This document shows positions 1 to 8,426 of a stretch of DNA of 64,000 nt, in pieces; position 1 is the stretch's first letter, and each line of letters opens with the position of its first letter. The DNA is taken from NCBI RefSeq assembly GCF_004022705.2, contig NZ_RZOY02000007.1:248001-312000 (forward strand), read 5' to 3'. This DNA is from Mesorhizobium sp. M2D.F.Ca.ET.226.01.1.1 (lineage in GTDB: Bacteria > Pseudomonadota > Alphaproteobacteria > Rhizobiales > Rhizobiaceae). The translations under genes were made by a program, and so were the position numbers. The notes beneath the pieces are model-generated. The model did no database searches and was not told where the DNA came from. It worked only from the letters and a program-made list of their open reading frames with translations.

Positions 1-678
1 CAGCCCGGCGCCAAGCCGGTGTTCGACCTCGATTCCATGTCGCTGCTCGAAACCATCCGCATCATGCGCGACAACGGCAAGTTCCTGTCCGGCCGCAAGC
101 TGACGACGCCGCCGCAGGTTTTCCTCGGTTGCGCGGTCAATCCTTTCGCGCCGCCTTACGACTTCCGCCCGGTCCATCTCGGCAAGAAGATCGCCGCCGG
201 CGCGCAGTTCGCGCAGACGCAGTATTGCTTCGACGTGCCGATGTTCAAAACCTTCATGCAGAAGGCCCGCGATCTCGGCCACACCGAAAAGCTGTTCCTG
301 CTCTGCGGCGTCGGTCCGCTGGCTTCCGCCAAGACGGCGAAATGGATCCGCTCCAACGTGCCGGGCATCCACATCCCCGACGCGGTGATCAAGCGGCTGG
401 AAGGTGCGCAGGATCAGAAGAAGGAAGGCAAGCAGCTCTGCATCGACATCATCAACGAGGTGAAGGAAATCCCGGGCGTCGCCGGCATCCACGTGATGGC
501 CTACCGCCAGGAGGAATATGTCGCCGAGATCGTCGATGAATCCGGGGTGCTGAAAGGCCGCCAGCCCTGGCAACGCGAAATCCGCCGCGACGACCAGATC
601 GTCGCCGAGCGTCTCGACCACATACTGCACGACGAGATTACCGAAACCCAGGTGGACATGGTGAAGACCGCGCATTGA
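1..678 (+). CDS. Methylenetetrahydrofolate reductase-like protein, 5' end outside window
   Basis: The frame is open to the first base, so the gene starts upstream; about 225 residues are visible up to the TGA at 676-678. The visible part resembles the MetF TIM barrel: a VFLGCAVNPFAPP stretch followed by a GAQFAQTQYCFDV stretch, where MetF proteins carry the strand reading (G)A.F..TQ...D. The family reduces 5,10-methylene-THF to 5-methyl-THF with a flavin. The next genes encode a methyl-THF:corrinoid methyltransferase and a corrinoid activator, so this copy probably serves corrinoid methyl transfer, possibly in the methylene-forming direction, rather than only methionine synthesis. A perfect hairpin starts at the base after the stop. 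The family call is fairly sure; the role is inferred. Confidence 0.85.
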   Translation, partial: QPGAKPVFDLDSMSLLETIRIMRDNGKFLSGRKLTTPPQVFLGCAVNPFAPPYDFRPVHLGKKIAAGAQFAQTQYCFDVPMFKTFMQKARDLGHTEKLFLLCGVGPLASAKTAKWIRSNVPGIHIPDAVIKRLEGAQDQKKEGKQLCIDIINEVKEIPGVAGIHVMAYRQEEYVAEIVDESGVLKGRQPWQREIRRDDQIVAERLDHILHDEITETQVDMVKTAH

Positions 679-725
679 TGTATGTCGCCCAAAAGTGGGA
701 ACCGGTTTTGGGACAACGACATACA
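679..725. repeat. Extragenic palindrome, copy 1 of a dispersed family
   Basis: Outer arms TGTATGTCG (679-687) and CGACATACA (717-725) are perfect complements; inner arms CCCAAAA (688-694) and TTTTGGG (706-712) are too. The core GTGGGAACCGG recurs, slightly changed, in copies at 11699 and 30248. It abuts the stop codon of the reductase gene, so it may protect the mRNA 3' end or attenuate read-through into the next gene. Confidence 0.8.
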
Positions 726-778
726 TGAACTTAGAGTCTAGGTGGCAGTCACCATCCGCTTGAACCAAATCAGATAAC

Positions 779-800
779 GATATAAAGAACTCTTTATATC
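779..800. promoter_or_regulatory. Perfect 10-bp inverted repeat, candidate operator upstream of the methyltransferase
   Basis: GATATAAAGA (779-788) and TCTTTATATC (791-800) are perfect complements separated by 2 bp. The dyad ends just before the ribosome binding site (CGGAGAG, about 804-810) of the gene starting at 817. The AT-rich dyad stands out from GC-rich surroundings and has the form of a dimeric repressor site. ArsR-type regulators of the methionine cycle (SahR/SamR class) use sites of this general shape, but that match is from memory and unproved. Confidence 0.6.
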
Positions 801-816
801 CCGACGGAGAGATCGC

Positions 817-1791
817 ATGACCCGCACCATCGTCGCCTCGGCAACCCGAGAAATCGTCATCGGCTTCGATCAGCCCTTCTGCGTGATCGGCGAACGCATC
901 AACCCGACCGGCCGCAAGAAGCTGGCCGCCGAAATGGTGGCTGGCAATTTCGAGACCGTCATCAAGGACGCGCTGGAACAGGCCGCCTGCGGCGCCACCA
1001 TGCTGGACGTCAATGCCGGCGTCACCGCCGTCGACCCCAACGCTACCGAGCCGGCGCTGCTGGTGCAGACGCTGGAGATCGTGCAGGGCCTGGTCGACCT
1101 GCCACTCTCGATCGACTCATCCGTCACCGCCGCGATCGAGGCGGCGCTGAAGGTCGCCAAGGGCCGCCCGCTGGTCAACTCCGTCACCGGCGAGGAAGAA
1201 AAGCTCGAGGCCATCCTGCCGCTGGTCAAGAAATACAACGTCCCGGTTGTTGCCATCTCCAATGACGAGACCGGCATCTCGATGGACCCGGACGTCCGCT
1301 TCGCCGTCGCCAAGAAGATCGTCGAGCGCTGCGCCGACCACGGCATTCCTTCGCATGACGTCGTCGTCGACCCGCTGGTCATGCCGATCGGCGCGCTGGG
1401 CGATGCTGGCCACCAGGTGTTCGCGCTGCTGCGCCGCCTGCGTGAGGAGCTCAAGGTCAACACCACCTGCGGCCTCTCCAACATCTCCTTCGGCCTGCCG
1501 CACCGCCACGGCATCAACGCCGCCTTCATCCCGATGGTGATCGGCGCCGGCATGACGAGCGCCATCATGAACCCGGTGCGTCCGCAGGAAATGGAAGCCG
1601 TGCGCGGCGCCAATGTGCTCAACGGCACCGACGAGAACTGCACCAACTGGATCCGCACCTACAAGGACTACAAGCCGGCCGAAGGCGGCCACGCGGTCGC
1701 TGCTCCGGTTGCGGTGACCGCGCCAGGCGACGGCGCTGCCGCCGGCGGCCGCCGCCGCGGCGGTCGCGAAGCCCGCATGGCGAGGGGATAA
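817..1791 (+). CDS. Methyltetrahydrofolate:corrinoid methyltransferase (pterin-binding family)
   Basis: 324 residues. Pterin-binding TIM barrel of the DHPS/MeTr/MtrH type: FCVIGERINPTGRKK near the N-terminus, MLDVNAG around residue 62, LSIDSS around 97, LVNSVTGEE around 118, and CGLSNISFGLP near 223, all typical of methyl-THF methyltransferases. It should move a methyl group between THF and a corrinoid protein. A Ser/Gly/Arg-rich tail after about residue 290 is outside the barrel. The start has a ribosome binding site (GGAGAG, 7 bp upstream) and a perfect 10-bp dyad just before it. No corrinoid protein or MttB-like methyltransferase is visible; these are probably upstream of the window. Confidence 0.88.
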   Translation: MTRTIVASATREIVIGFDQPFCVIGERINPTGRKKLAAEMVAGNFETVIKDALEQAACGATMLDVNAGVTAVDPNATEPALLVQTLEIVQGLVDLPLSIDSSVTAAIEAALKVAKGRPLVNSVTGEEEKLEAILPLVKKYNVPVVAISNDETGISMDPDVRFAVAKKIVERCADHGIPSHDVVVDPLVMPIGALGDAGHQVFALLRRLREELKVNTTCGLSNISFGLPHRHGINAAFIPMVIGAGMTSAIMNPVRPQEMEAVRGANVLNGTDENCTNWIRTYKDYKPAEGGHAVAAPVAVTAPGDGAAAGGRRRGGREARMARG

Positions 1792-1870
1792 GCGCGCAAT
1801 CGTGAGCCGCATCGCAAACAGCGCTGGTCCGATCGCATCGTGGATGCGGTCGGACAGCTCTGCTTTGCGT

Positions 1871-2113
1871 TCAGGCCGCGCCCAATATGGCGTCGAACAG
1901 CGCCATGCCCGCCCACGATCCGAAAATGCCCGTGACGCCGCCGACGATGAAATCATCATCATAGGCGGGCCAATATGCATGCAGCGCCAAGGTTCCGACG
2001 ACCGCGCCGAGAATCCCGGTAGCAAGATATTGCGGATTGCGCAGCCACGAACCCTTGATCACGCGCACCATGGTGAACGCGGTGAGGACGGCGGAGAGCA
2101 GCAGATCCGACAT
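1871..2113 (-). CDS. Small predicted membrane protein, unrecognised
   Basis: 80 residues when started at the ATG at 2113 (AGGGG about 8 bp upstream); the frame also allows 102 residues. It has two or three hydrophobic stretches (LLLSAVLTAF, YLATGILGAVVGTLALHAY, FIVGGVTGIFGSWAGMALFDAIL) and an acidic loop AYDDD. It lies alone on the minus strand between two plus-strand corrinoid genes. A plus-strand frame over the same bases has no family features. I do not recognise the family; existence as a gene is moderately likely from the membrane-protein composition. Confidence 0.45.
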   Translation of the reverse strand: MSDLLLSAVLTAFTMVRVIKGSWLRNPQYLATGILGAVVGTLALHAYWPAYDDDFIVGGVTGIFGSWAGMALFDAILGAA

Positions 2114-2202
2114 GGTTGGCCCCTGGACCAACCGACTCTCCGCCCAATAGTAGAACGATCCGTTAAACGGCATCGGCAATTGCCATCGAGACGCGTGCCA
2201 GC

Positions 2203-4272
2203 ATGAATCCTCCGCCCAACATCACCGATCCGCTCGTGCTGTTCATGCCGTCCGGGAAGCGCGGCCGGTTCCCGGTCGGCACGCCGGTGCTCGATGCCGC
2301 GCGCCAACTCGGCGTCTATGTCGAGAGCGTGTGCGGCGGCCGCGCCACCTGCGGGCGTTGCCAGATCGAGGTGCAGGAAGGCAATTTCGCCAAGCACAAG
2401 ATTGTTTCGTCGAACGACCACATTTCGCCCAAGGGCGCCAAGGAAGAGCGCTATGAGCGCGTCCGCGGCCTGCCCGAGCGCCGTCGCCTCTCCTGCTCCG
2501 CCCAGATCCTCGGCGACCTCGTCATCGACGTGCCGCAGGACACGGTCATCAACGCCCAGACAATCCGCAAGGACGCCGACACCAGGGTGATCGCCCGCGA
2601 TACGGCGATCCGCATGTGCTATGTCGAGATCGAAGAGCCCGACATGCACAAGCCGCTCGGCGACCTCGACCGGCTCAAGATCGCCTTGATGAAGGACTGG
2701 AACCTCAAGAACCTCGAATTCGACTTCTACCTCATGCCGCAGGTGCAGGGCATCCTGCGCAAGGGCAACTGGACCGCAACCGCCGCCATCCACAAGGATG
2801 CCGACAGCGACATCGCGCGCGTCATCGCTCTGTGGCCCGGCCTGAAGAACGAAGCCTACGGCCTCGCCTGCGACATCGGCTCGACGACCATCGCCATGCA
2901 TCTGGTGTCACTGCTCTCGGGCCGCGTCGCCGCGTCCTCCGGCACCTCCAATCCGCAGATCCGCTTCGGCGAGGATCTGATGAGCCGCGTCTCCTATGTG
3001 ATGATGAACCCGGACGGCCGCGAAGGCATGACGGTCGCCGTGCGCGAGGCAATCTCAAGCCTCGTCGACAAGGTTTGCGCCGAAGGCAACGTCCAGCGCG
3101 CCGACATCCTGGATTCCGTCTTCGTCGGCAATCCGATCATGCATCATTTGTTCCTCGGCATCGATCCGACCGAGCTTGGCGGCGCGCCGTTCGCGCTCGC
3201 CGTCTCGGGCGCGGTGCGCATCAAGGCATCCGACATCGGCCTCAAGCTCAACCAGGGCGCCCGCCTCTACATGCTGCCCTGCATTGCCGGCCATGTCGGC
3301 GCCGATGCGGCCGCCGTCACCCTGTCGGAAGGCCCGCATCGCCAGGACGAGATGATGTTGATCGTCGACGTCGGCACCAATGCCGAAATCGTGCTCGGCA
3401 ATTCCACGCGCGTCGTCGCGGCCTCCTCGCCCACCGGTCCGGCCTTCGAGGGCGCGGAAATCTCAGGCGGCCAGCGCGCGGCGCCCGGCGCCATCGAGCG
3501 CGTGCGCATCGATCCCGACACGTTGGAGCCGCGCTACCGCGTCATCGGCTCGGAACTGTGGTCCGATCAGCCCGGCTTTACAGAGAGCGTGCAGGCGACC
3601 GGCGTCACTGGCATCTGCGGCTCCGGCATCATCGAAGTGATCGCCGAGATGTATCTGTCGGGCATCATTTCGGAGGACGGCGTCGTCGACGGATCGCTTG
3701 CCATGCGCTCGCCGCGCATCGTGACCAACGGCCGCACCTTCTCCTATGTGCTGAAGGAAGGCGAGCCGAAGATCACCATCACCCAGAACGACGTGCGCGC
3801 CATCCAGCTTGCCAAGGCGGCGCTCTATGCCGGCACCAAGCTTTTGATGGAAAAGCAGCACACCGATCATGTTGACCGCATCCATTTCGCCGGCGCGTTC
3901 GGTTCCTTCATCGATCCGAAATACGCCATGGTGCTCGGCCTGATACCTGACTGCGATCTCGACAAGGTCTCGGCCGTCGGCAACGCCGCCGGCGCCGGCG
4001 CCCGCATGGCGCTCCTCAACCGCGGCTACCGCCGCGAGATCGAGGAGACGGTGAGCCGGATCGAGAAGATCGAGACGGCGCTGGAGCCGAAATTCCAGGA
4101 GCACTTCGTCTACGCCATGGCGCTGCCGAACAAGGTCGACCCCTTCCCCAAGCTGGCCGCCGCGGTGAAGCTGCCGCCGCGCAAGGCGATGAGCGAGGAC
4201 GGCGGCGCCGGCGACGCCACCCCGCGCCGGCGCTCGCGCGAGGAGCGGGCTGCAAGGCGTGGCCGCGACTAG
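2203..4272 (+). CDS. Reductive activator of corrinoid protein (RACo-type, 2Fe-2S plus ASKHA ATPase)
   Basis: 689 residues. The N-terminus is a plant-type ferredoxin domain with cysteines C44, C50, C53 and C98 (CGGRATCGRC core). After a linker, an actin-like ATPase fold follows: phosphate-1 loop DIGSTT around 224-229, second loop DVGTNAEI around 389-396 and GAFGS near 575. This order is that of RACo/RamA-type proteins (DUF4445 family), which use ATP and an iron-sulfur centre to reduce oxidised cob(II)alamin back to cob(I)alamin on corrinoid methyl carriers. In an aerobe such repair would be needed often. A basic, low-complexity tail (RRRSREERAARRGRD) ends the protein. Ribosome binding site is weak; the start could move slightly. 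Confidence 0.9.
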   Translation: MNPPPNITDPLVLFMPSGKRGRFPVGTPVLDAARQLGVYVESVCGGRATCGRCQIEVQEGNFAKHKIVSSNDHISPKGAKEERYERVRGLPERRRLSCSAQILGDLVIDVPQDTVINAQTIRKDADTRVIARDTAIRMCYVEIEEPDMHKPLGDLDRLKIALMKDWNLKNLEFDFYLMPQVQGILRKGNWTATAAIHKDADSDIARVIALWPGLKNEAYGLACDIGSTTIAMHLVSLLSGRVAASSGTSNPQIRFGEDLMSRVSYVMMNPDGREGMTVAVREAISSLVDKVCAEGNVQRADILDSVFVGNPIMHHLFLGIDPTELGGAPFALAVSGAVRIKASDIGLKLNQGARLYMLPCIAGHVGADAAAVTLSEGPHRQDEMMLIVDVGTNAEIVLGNSTRVVAASSPTGPAFEGAEISGGQRAAPGAIERVRIDPDTLEPRYRVIGSELWSDQPGFTESVQATGVTGICGSGIIEVIAEMYLSGIISEDGVVDGSLAMRSPRIVTNGRTFSYVLKEGEPKITITQNDVRAIQLAKAALYAGTKLLMEKQHTDHVDRIHFAGAFGSFIDPKYAMVLGLIPDCDLDKVSAVGNAAGAGARMALLNRGYRREIEETVSRIEKIETALEPKFQEHFVYAMALPNKVDPFPKLAAAVKLPPRKAMSEDGGAGDATPRRRSREERAARRGRD

Positions 4273-4296
4273 AGCAAGCTCAAGCGAGCAGCGAGC

Positions 4297-5319
4297 TCAT
4301 TCTGCCGCGCCTGCGGCCCCGGCGTTTCTTGCCTTCACGGCACCCTTGGGGCGTTGCGGGTGCAGCAGAGCGACCAGCGGCTTTTCGACGAGCAGATAAA
4401 GCACTGCCGAGAAGGCAAGCGTGCCGACCAGGATCATTGCCGGCTGCAGTGCCGCCGGGGTCCCGATCCTCAACACGACACCGGTCGCCAGGACGCCGAC
4501 CACCACATGCCATAGATAGATCGAATAGGACGCATCGCCGAGAAAGCTGGGCAGCGCAGCAGGCTTGAACGGCCGGGCCCGTTCGGCAAAGACAGCGCCG
4601 GCCACGATCAATGTGGCCGGAAGCCCCCAGCGCAAGACGCGAGCCATATCCGCCTCGAGCAGTGGGCTGGCCGCAAGCAGCAGAAATCCCGCGCCAGCCA
4701 TCGCCAGCGCCGCTCCGAGCGGAACCCTGGCGCCCTGGAGCCACAACCGCCCCACGGCAGCTCCGGCCGCGAACTCGAGCACGACAGGATCGGTGAAGGC
4801 ACGTGCATATCCCGCCGCGAAAGCGAAATGCAGCGCGACGATCGTCACAAGCGCTCCCACGAGAACGCCAAACCGCCAGCGCTCCCCGAGGAACAGAGCC
4901 AGGGTGAAAAGCAGATAGAACATCATTTCATAGCAGAGCGTCCACCCCTGTAGGACAACCGGATGCAGCGCGTTCTCCTGCAGCACCGGCACGAAGAACA
5001 GCGAACCGACGAAATTCGAGACACTGAGGAAGTGGCCGTAAAAGAACTGCGACTTGAGCAGGATGCCCGCCGCGGTCAGAAGCGTGACGATCCAGTAGAG
5101 AGGCACGATGCGGGTGAAGCGGCGGCTCATGAAACGCCAGGGATCGGCCGGCCGGCCGGCGGTCGTCACCCACATGATGAAGCCGCTGATGACGAAAAAG
5201 ATATCGACGCCAGCTGCTCCGACATCGAACGGGCCGCCGAACTGCTCGCTGACGTGGAAGCAAACCACAGCGCATGCGGCGAGGCCCCGCAGATATTGAA
5301 TACTGTGGATGCTGGTCAC
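4297..5319 (-). CDS. Acyltransferase 3 family membrane protein (OafA/ExoZ-like)
   Basis: 340 residues, about ten hydrophobic segments. The N-terminus IHSIQYLRGLAACAVVCFHV carries the RGLA and following His that mark acyltransferase-3 enzymes, then GAAGVDIFFVISGFIM and RRFTRIVPLYW, all typical. Such proteins O-acetylate exported polysaccharides or lipids using acyl-CoA across the inner membrane. No polysaccharide genes lie next to it; it converges on the RACo gene. Acceptor unknown. Confidence 0.9.
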   Translation of the reverse strand: MTSIHSIQYLRGLAACAVVCFHVSEQFGGPFDVGAAGVDIFFVISGFIMWVTTAGRPADPWRFMSRRFTRIVPLYWIVTLLTAAGILLKSQFFYGHFLSVSNFVGSLFFVPVLQENALHPVVLQGWTLCYEMMFYLLFTLALFLGERWRFGVLVGALVTIVALHFAFAAGYARAFTDPVVLEFAAGAAVGRLWLQGARVPLGAALAMAGAGFLLLAASPLLEADMARVLRWGLPATLIVAGAVFAERARPFKPAALPSFLGDASYSIYLWHVVVGVLATGVVLRIGTPAALQPAMILVGTLAFSAVLYLLVEKPLVALLHPQRPKGAVKARNAGAAGAAE

Positions 5320-5607
5320 GACGCTCGAGTCCAGATCGAGCCACGCTGCAGTGCATGCAGTCGGTATCGCATTGCAGAATACCTATGAAGCCGCGCACCG
5401 CTGTCAACCGCTTATGGCGCGATGCAGGTAAGAACCGGCACGCCTGGCCTGCCAACGTCGTTTGCATGCAATGTTTCGGAACCGCGCGTTCCTGAAACCG
5501 AAACGCTGTTTTCGCGAAATCGATCCGATACACGCGTCAGCCATTTAACGGGCACCGCATCGCGGCCGGGATAGCTCGGCCACCGCTGCTCTTAAAGGGA
5601 GATGAAA

Positions 5608-5793
5608 ATGTCGATGTTTGGAAATCTCAGCCGCTTCGGTGTCACCATCAGGCAGGCCCATGCCAGGAACAAGGCGATCCGCGCGCTCAACGATCTGCCG
5701 GCGCATGTCCGGAAGGATATCGGTTGGCCGGCCTCGCCGCCGAGCGACCCGCAGGCAGCACTGCACAAGCTGCTTCTGGGCACGCCGCGCTGA
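5608..5793 (+). CDS. DUF1127 micro-protein, first copy
   Basis: 61 residues from the ATG at 5608, which has AAGGGAG about 7 bp upstream; the ATG at 5602 abuts that site and is less likely. The C-terminal half reads KAIRALNDLPAHVRKDIGWP, the DUF1127 (YjiS-like) signature of an Arg-rich helix followed by L..(D)IG. In related bacteria DUF1127 proteins affect RNA turnover and phosphate/carbon physiology. A second copy lies at 8181. A hairpin-prone GGCCGGG...CTCGGCC leader precedes it. Confidence 0.85.
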   Translation: MSMFGNLSRFGVTIRQAHARNKAIRALNDLPAHVRKDIGWPASPPSDPQAALHKLLLGTPR

Positions 5794-5903
5794 TGACCTT
5801 CGCCGACAAATGCAAGCTGCTCGGCAACCGCCGGGGCCAGAACGCGGCCCTGGCGACCGGCGACAACAAATTGCGCGCGGCACTGCTGCCGAAGCGGCGC
5901 TAA
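5793..5903 (+). CDS. Possible 36-residue ORF coupled to the DUF1127 gene
   Basis: The ATG at 5793 overlaps the TGA of the DUF1127 gene (TGATG), as in translational coupling, and runs 36 codons to TAA at 5901-5903. The product is basic (MTFADKCKLLGNRRGQ..., ending LLPKRR) with no family that I recognise. The overlap is the only support; it may be chance. Confidence 0.25.
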   Translation: MTFADKCKLLGNRRGQNAALATGDNKLRAALLPKRR

Positions 5904-5935
5904 AGCATGATCCCGAAGCGGTTAGGCTCGGCCAC
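5904..5935. repeat. Degenerate half of the dispersed extragenic palindrome
   Basis: AAGCATGATCCCGAAGCGG resembles the left half of the palindrome family (GCATGTCTCCCGAAA at 11699, CCATGATCCAAAA at 30250), but no matching right arm follows. It sits directly after the 36-codon ORF. The rest of the gap up to 6097 shows nothing I can name. Confidence 0.35.
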
Positions 5936-6096
5936 TCACCGTAACTTTCCGTCCGGCATTGCGCGGACCAAGACTTGGCACCATCGGATCACGCCGATGT
6001 GCCAGCGGCGAAACCTTGACATTTTTAACGGCGGTACGATCTTCGAGGAGCGGGGGGAAATCTCTTAGTCGGCTCTGCCGAGATCCGTGTATCCGC

Positions 6097-7059
6097 ATGC
6101 CCAGTTTGAAAAGCCATCTCGTTTCATTCGTTCTGCGGCACAGCCGCAAGAAGGCATTTTCCAGTCCCGAAAACCTGCAGCGCTGGATCGCTTACGCCCG
6201 CAAGACCGAGGACCATCATCCGCCGGCCTTGCTCAAGGCGCGGCTGGACATCACCGAGACCGAAATCGGCGGCTTTCCCGTCTATGAGATCGCCCCGAAG
6301 GCAGGCGAGCGCCGGCGCATCCTCTACATGCATGGCGGCGCCTTCGTCTTTCAGATCACGCCCTACCATTGGGGGCTGATCGCCGAGATGGCCGAACGCC
6401 TCGGCTTCGGCATAACCGTGCCGGTCTACCCCATCGCGCCGGAGCACGATTTTCACGACATGTTCGGCATGGTCGGCGATGTCTACCGGCGCATGCTCGA
6501 TGTGACCGACGCCGAGGACATCGTCTTCATGGGCGATTCCGCCGGCGGCAACATGGCCGTCGTGCTGACCATGATAGCGGCCGAGGAGGGCCTGCCCTCA
6601 CCGTCACGCCACGTGCTGATCTCTCCCGGCCTCGACATGTCGCTGTCCAATCCGGAAGTGTTCGAGGCCGAGCGCAACGATCCGTGGCTCGGCATTCCGG
6701 GCGGACTGGAGGCGATCCGGCTCTACAGCGCCGGCATCGATCGTTCCGACTGGCACATTAGCCCGCTCTACGGCGATCTCTCGGTGCTGCCGAAGACATT
6801 GCTGCTCACCGGATCCCGCGATCTGCTCAGCCCCGACAATCTGATCTTCGCCGAACGAGCGCGCGCCGCCGGCGTCGAGGTCGACGTGGTCTATGAGGAA
6901 GGCATGTTCCATGTGTGGCCGCTGATCGAAATGCCGGAAGCGCGCCGCGCGCGCGACAGCATCGTCGACTTCCTCACGGCTCCTTCGCCGCGACTGGCTC
7001 AAGCGCGACGCAGGACGAAAACCATTTTCGCAGAGCGCCCGGCCCCGGCGGCCGAATAA
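6097..7059 (+). CDS. Alpha/beta hydrolase, hormone-sensitive lipase family
   Basis: 320 residues from the ATG at 6097; an upstream extension of 46 codons looks non-coding. Oxyanion-hole motif H79-G-G (YMHGGAFVF), nucleophile elbow GDS148AGG, and the likely acid D242 (GSRDLL) and base H272 (FHVWP) complete the triad of the HSL/Abhydrolase_3 family. These are esterases acting on short-chain or aromatic esters. It converges on the LysR gene with 1 bp between the stops. No signal peptide; probably cytoplasmic. Substrate unknown. Confidence 0.88.
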   Translation: MPSLKSHLVSFVLRHSRKKAFSSPENLQRWIAYARKTEDHHPPALLKARLDITETEIGGFPVYEIAPKAGERRRILYMHGGAFVFQITPYHWGLIAEMAERLGFGITVPVYPIAPEHDFHDMFGMVGDVYRRMLDVTDAEDIVFMGDSAGGNMAVVLTMIAAEEGLPSPSRHVLISPGLDMSLSNPEVFEAERNDPWLGIPGGLEAIRLYSAGIDRSDWHISPLYGDLSVLPKTLLLTGSRDLLSPDNLIFAERARAAGVEVDVVYEEGMFHVWPLIEMPEARRARDSIVDFLTAPSPRLAQARRRTKTIFAERPAPAAE

Positions 7060-7060
7060 C

Positions 7061-7960
7061 TCAGAACTTGCCGGTTTCGCGGAACAGTTCAAAGGTCGCC
7101 CGGATATGGTCGGCGACCGCCTTCACCGGCGCGCTGGCGTCGGGGGCCACCACCATGGCAAGATTATAGGTGCCGATCTCCGGCATGCCGTCCTTGGCGC
7201 CCAGCGACACCATCTCGTCGCCGAGGAACGACTTCGGCAGTGGCGCCACCGCAAGGTCGGCCATAATGGCGGCGCGCTGGCCTGCCGTATGGGCACTCAT
7301 ATAGGCGATGCGGTAGTTGCGGCCCTCGCGTCCGAGCGCTTCGAGAGCGCCGGCCCGCCAGGCGCAACCCTCTTCCCACAGCGACACCGGCAACGGTTCG
7401 CGCAGATGTGCGCAGCCGCCCTTGGCGCCTGCCCACACGATCGGCTCGGTCAACAGCACCTCGGCGCCGATCGCGCTGGTCTTGTAGGAATTGGTCAGCA
7501 GCGTGATGTCGAGCGCGCGGTCGTCCATGCGGCGGCGCAGGTTGATGCTCTGGTCGATGGTGACGTCGACCGCGATCGAGGGATGCGACTGCGCGAACCG
7601 CTTCAGCACATGCGGCAGCACGCGCTCGCCATAGTCGTCCGGGGAACCGAGTCGCACCACGCCGACAATGTCGGGAATGATGAACTTAGACACCACCTCC
7701 CGGTTGATCGACAGCAGCCGGCGTGCGTAGCCGAGCAGCATCTCGCCATCCGTGGTCAGCGTCACCGAACGCGCGTCGCGCGCGAAAACGGAACGGCCAA
7801 GGATGTCCTCCAGCTTCTTGATCTGCATGGAAACGGCCGACGGCGTGCGGAACACCGCATTGGCGGCGGTGGTGAAACTGCCGGTCTCGGCGATCGCCAC
7901 GAAGGTGCGAAGCACGTCGAGATCAAGCAGCGGCAAAGGATGATTGAGCGGGGCATTCAT
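7061..7960 (-). CDS. LysR-family transcriptional regulator
   Basis: 299 residues. Winged helix-turn-helix at about 15-75 (LDVLRTFVAIAETGSFTTAA, then SAVSMQIKKLEDILG), followed by a periplasmic-binding-protein-like effector domain (VRLGSPDDYGERVLP, AVAPLPKSF). LysR proteins usually control a divergent neighbour; here that is the DUF1127 gene at 8181, about 220 bp away. Target and effector unknown. Confidence 0.92.
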   Translation of the reverse strand: MNAPLNHPLPLLDLDVLRTFVAIAETGSFTTAANAVFRTPSAVSMQIKKLEDILGRSVFARDARSVTLTTDGEMLLGYARRLLSINREVVSKFIIPDIVGVVRLGSPDDYGERVLPHVLKRFAQSHPSIAVDVTIDQSINLRRRMDDRALDITLLTNSYKTSAIGAEVLLTEPIVWAGAKGGCAHLREPLPVSLWEEGCAWRAGALEALGREGRNYRIAYMSAHTAGQRAAIMADLAVAPLPKSFLGDEMVSLGAKDGMPEIGTYNLAMVVAPDASAPVKAVADHIRATFELFRETGKF

Positions 7961-8180
7961 GGGAGACAGCCTTCAATTTTTCTGATGCAATCCATCATTC
8001 CATTTCGTTTGATTGAACATCACTCCAGGCGCATAGTCAACTCGATCGATGCAGGCTGCTGCCAAAAGCAGCCATCAAACGACCCTGACACAGTCCTGCA
8101 ATCGACATGAAATGAAGCTGAAACAGACCTGACCTAACGCAATGCCGGGCGCCTCCCTGCCCGCATAGAGGAGAAAGAAA

Positions 8181-8366
8181 ATGTCTATCCTGTCGTCCAT
8201 CGGTCGGCTTGCGACCGAATTCAGCGCGGCCCGGGCCCGCTACCAGACCGAACGCGCCATCCATGCGCTGCCGATCGAACTGCAGAAGGATATCGGCTGG
8301 CCTGAAGCGGCCGACGTCAAGACCAGCTCGCGCCACGGTGTCGGAACCTGGGCCGGAGCGAAGTAA
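8181..8366 (+). CDS. DUF1127 micro-protein, second copy
   Basis: 61 residues, strong ribosome binding site (AGAGGAG) before the ATG. ERAIHALPIELQKDIGWP matches the DUF1127 core of the copy at 5608 (IRALNDLPAHVRKDIGWP). Divergent from the LysR gene and followed by a strong terminator, so it is probably its own short, abundant transcript. Confidence 0.87.
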   Translation: MSILSSIGRLATEFSAARARYQTERAIHALPIELQKDIGWPEAADVKTSSRHGVGTWAGAK

Positions 8367-8387
8367 TCACGTGTGTATGGAATTCTG

Positions 8388-8426
8388 AAGGCCTGCCGCG
8401 TCAGCTCGGCAGGCCTTTTGTTTTTA
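8388..8426 (+). terminator. Rho-independent terminator of the second DUF1127 gene
   Basis: Arms AAGGCCTGCCG (8388-8398) and CGGCAGGCCTT (8407-8417) pair perfectly over an 8-nt loop and are followed by a T-rich run (TTTTGTTTTT). It lies 22 bp after the stop. Confidence 0.93.
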
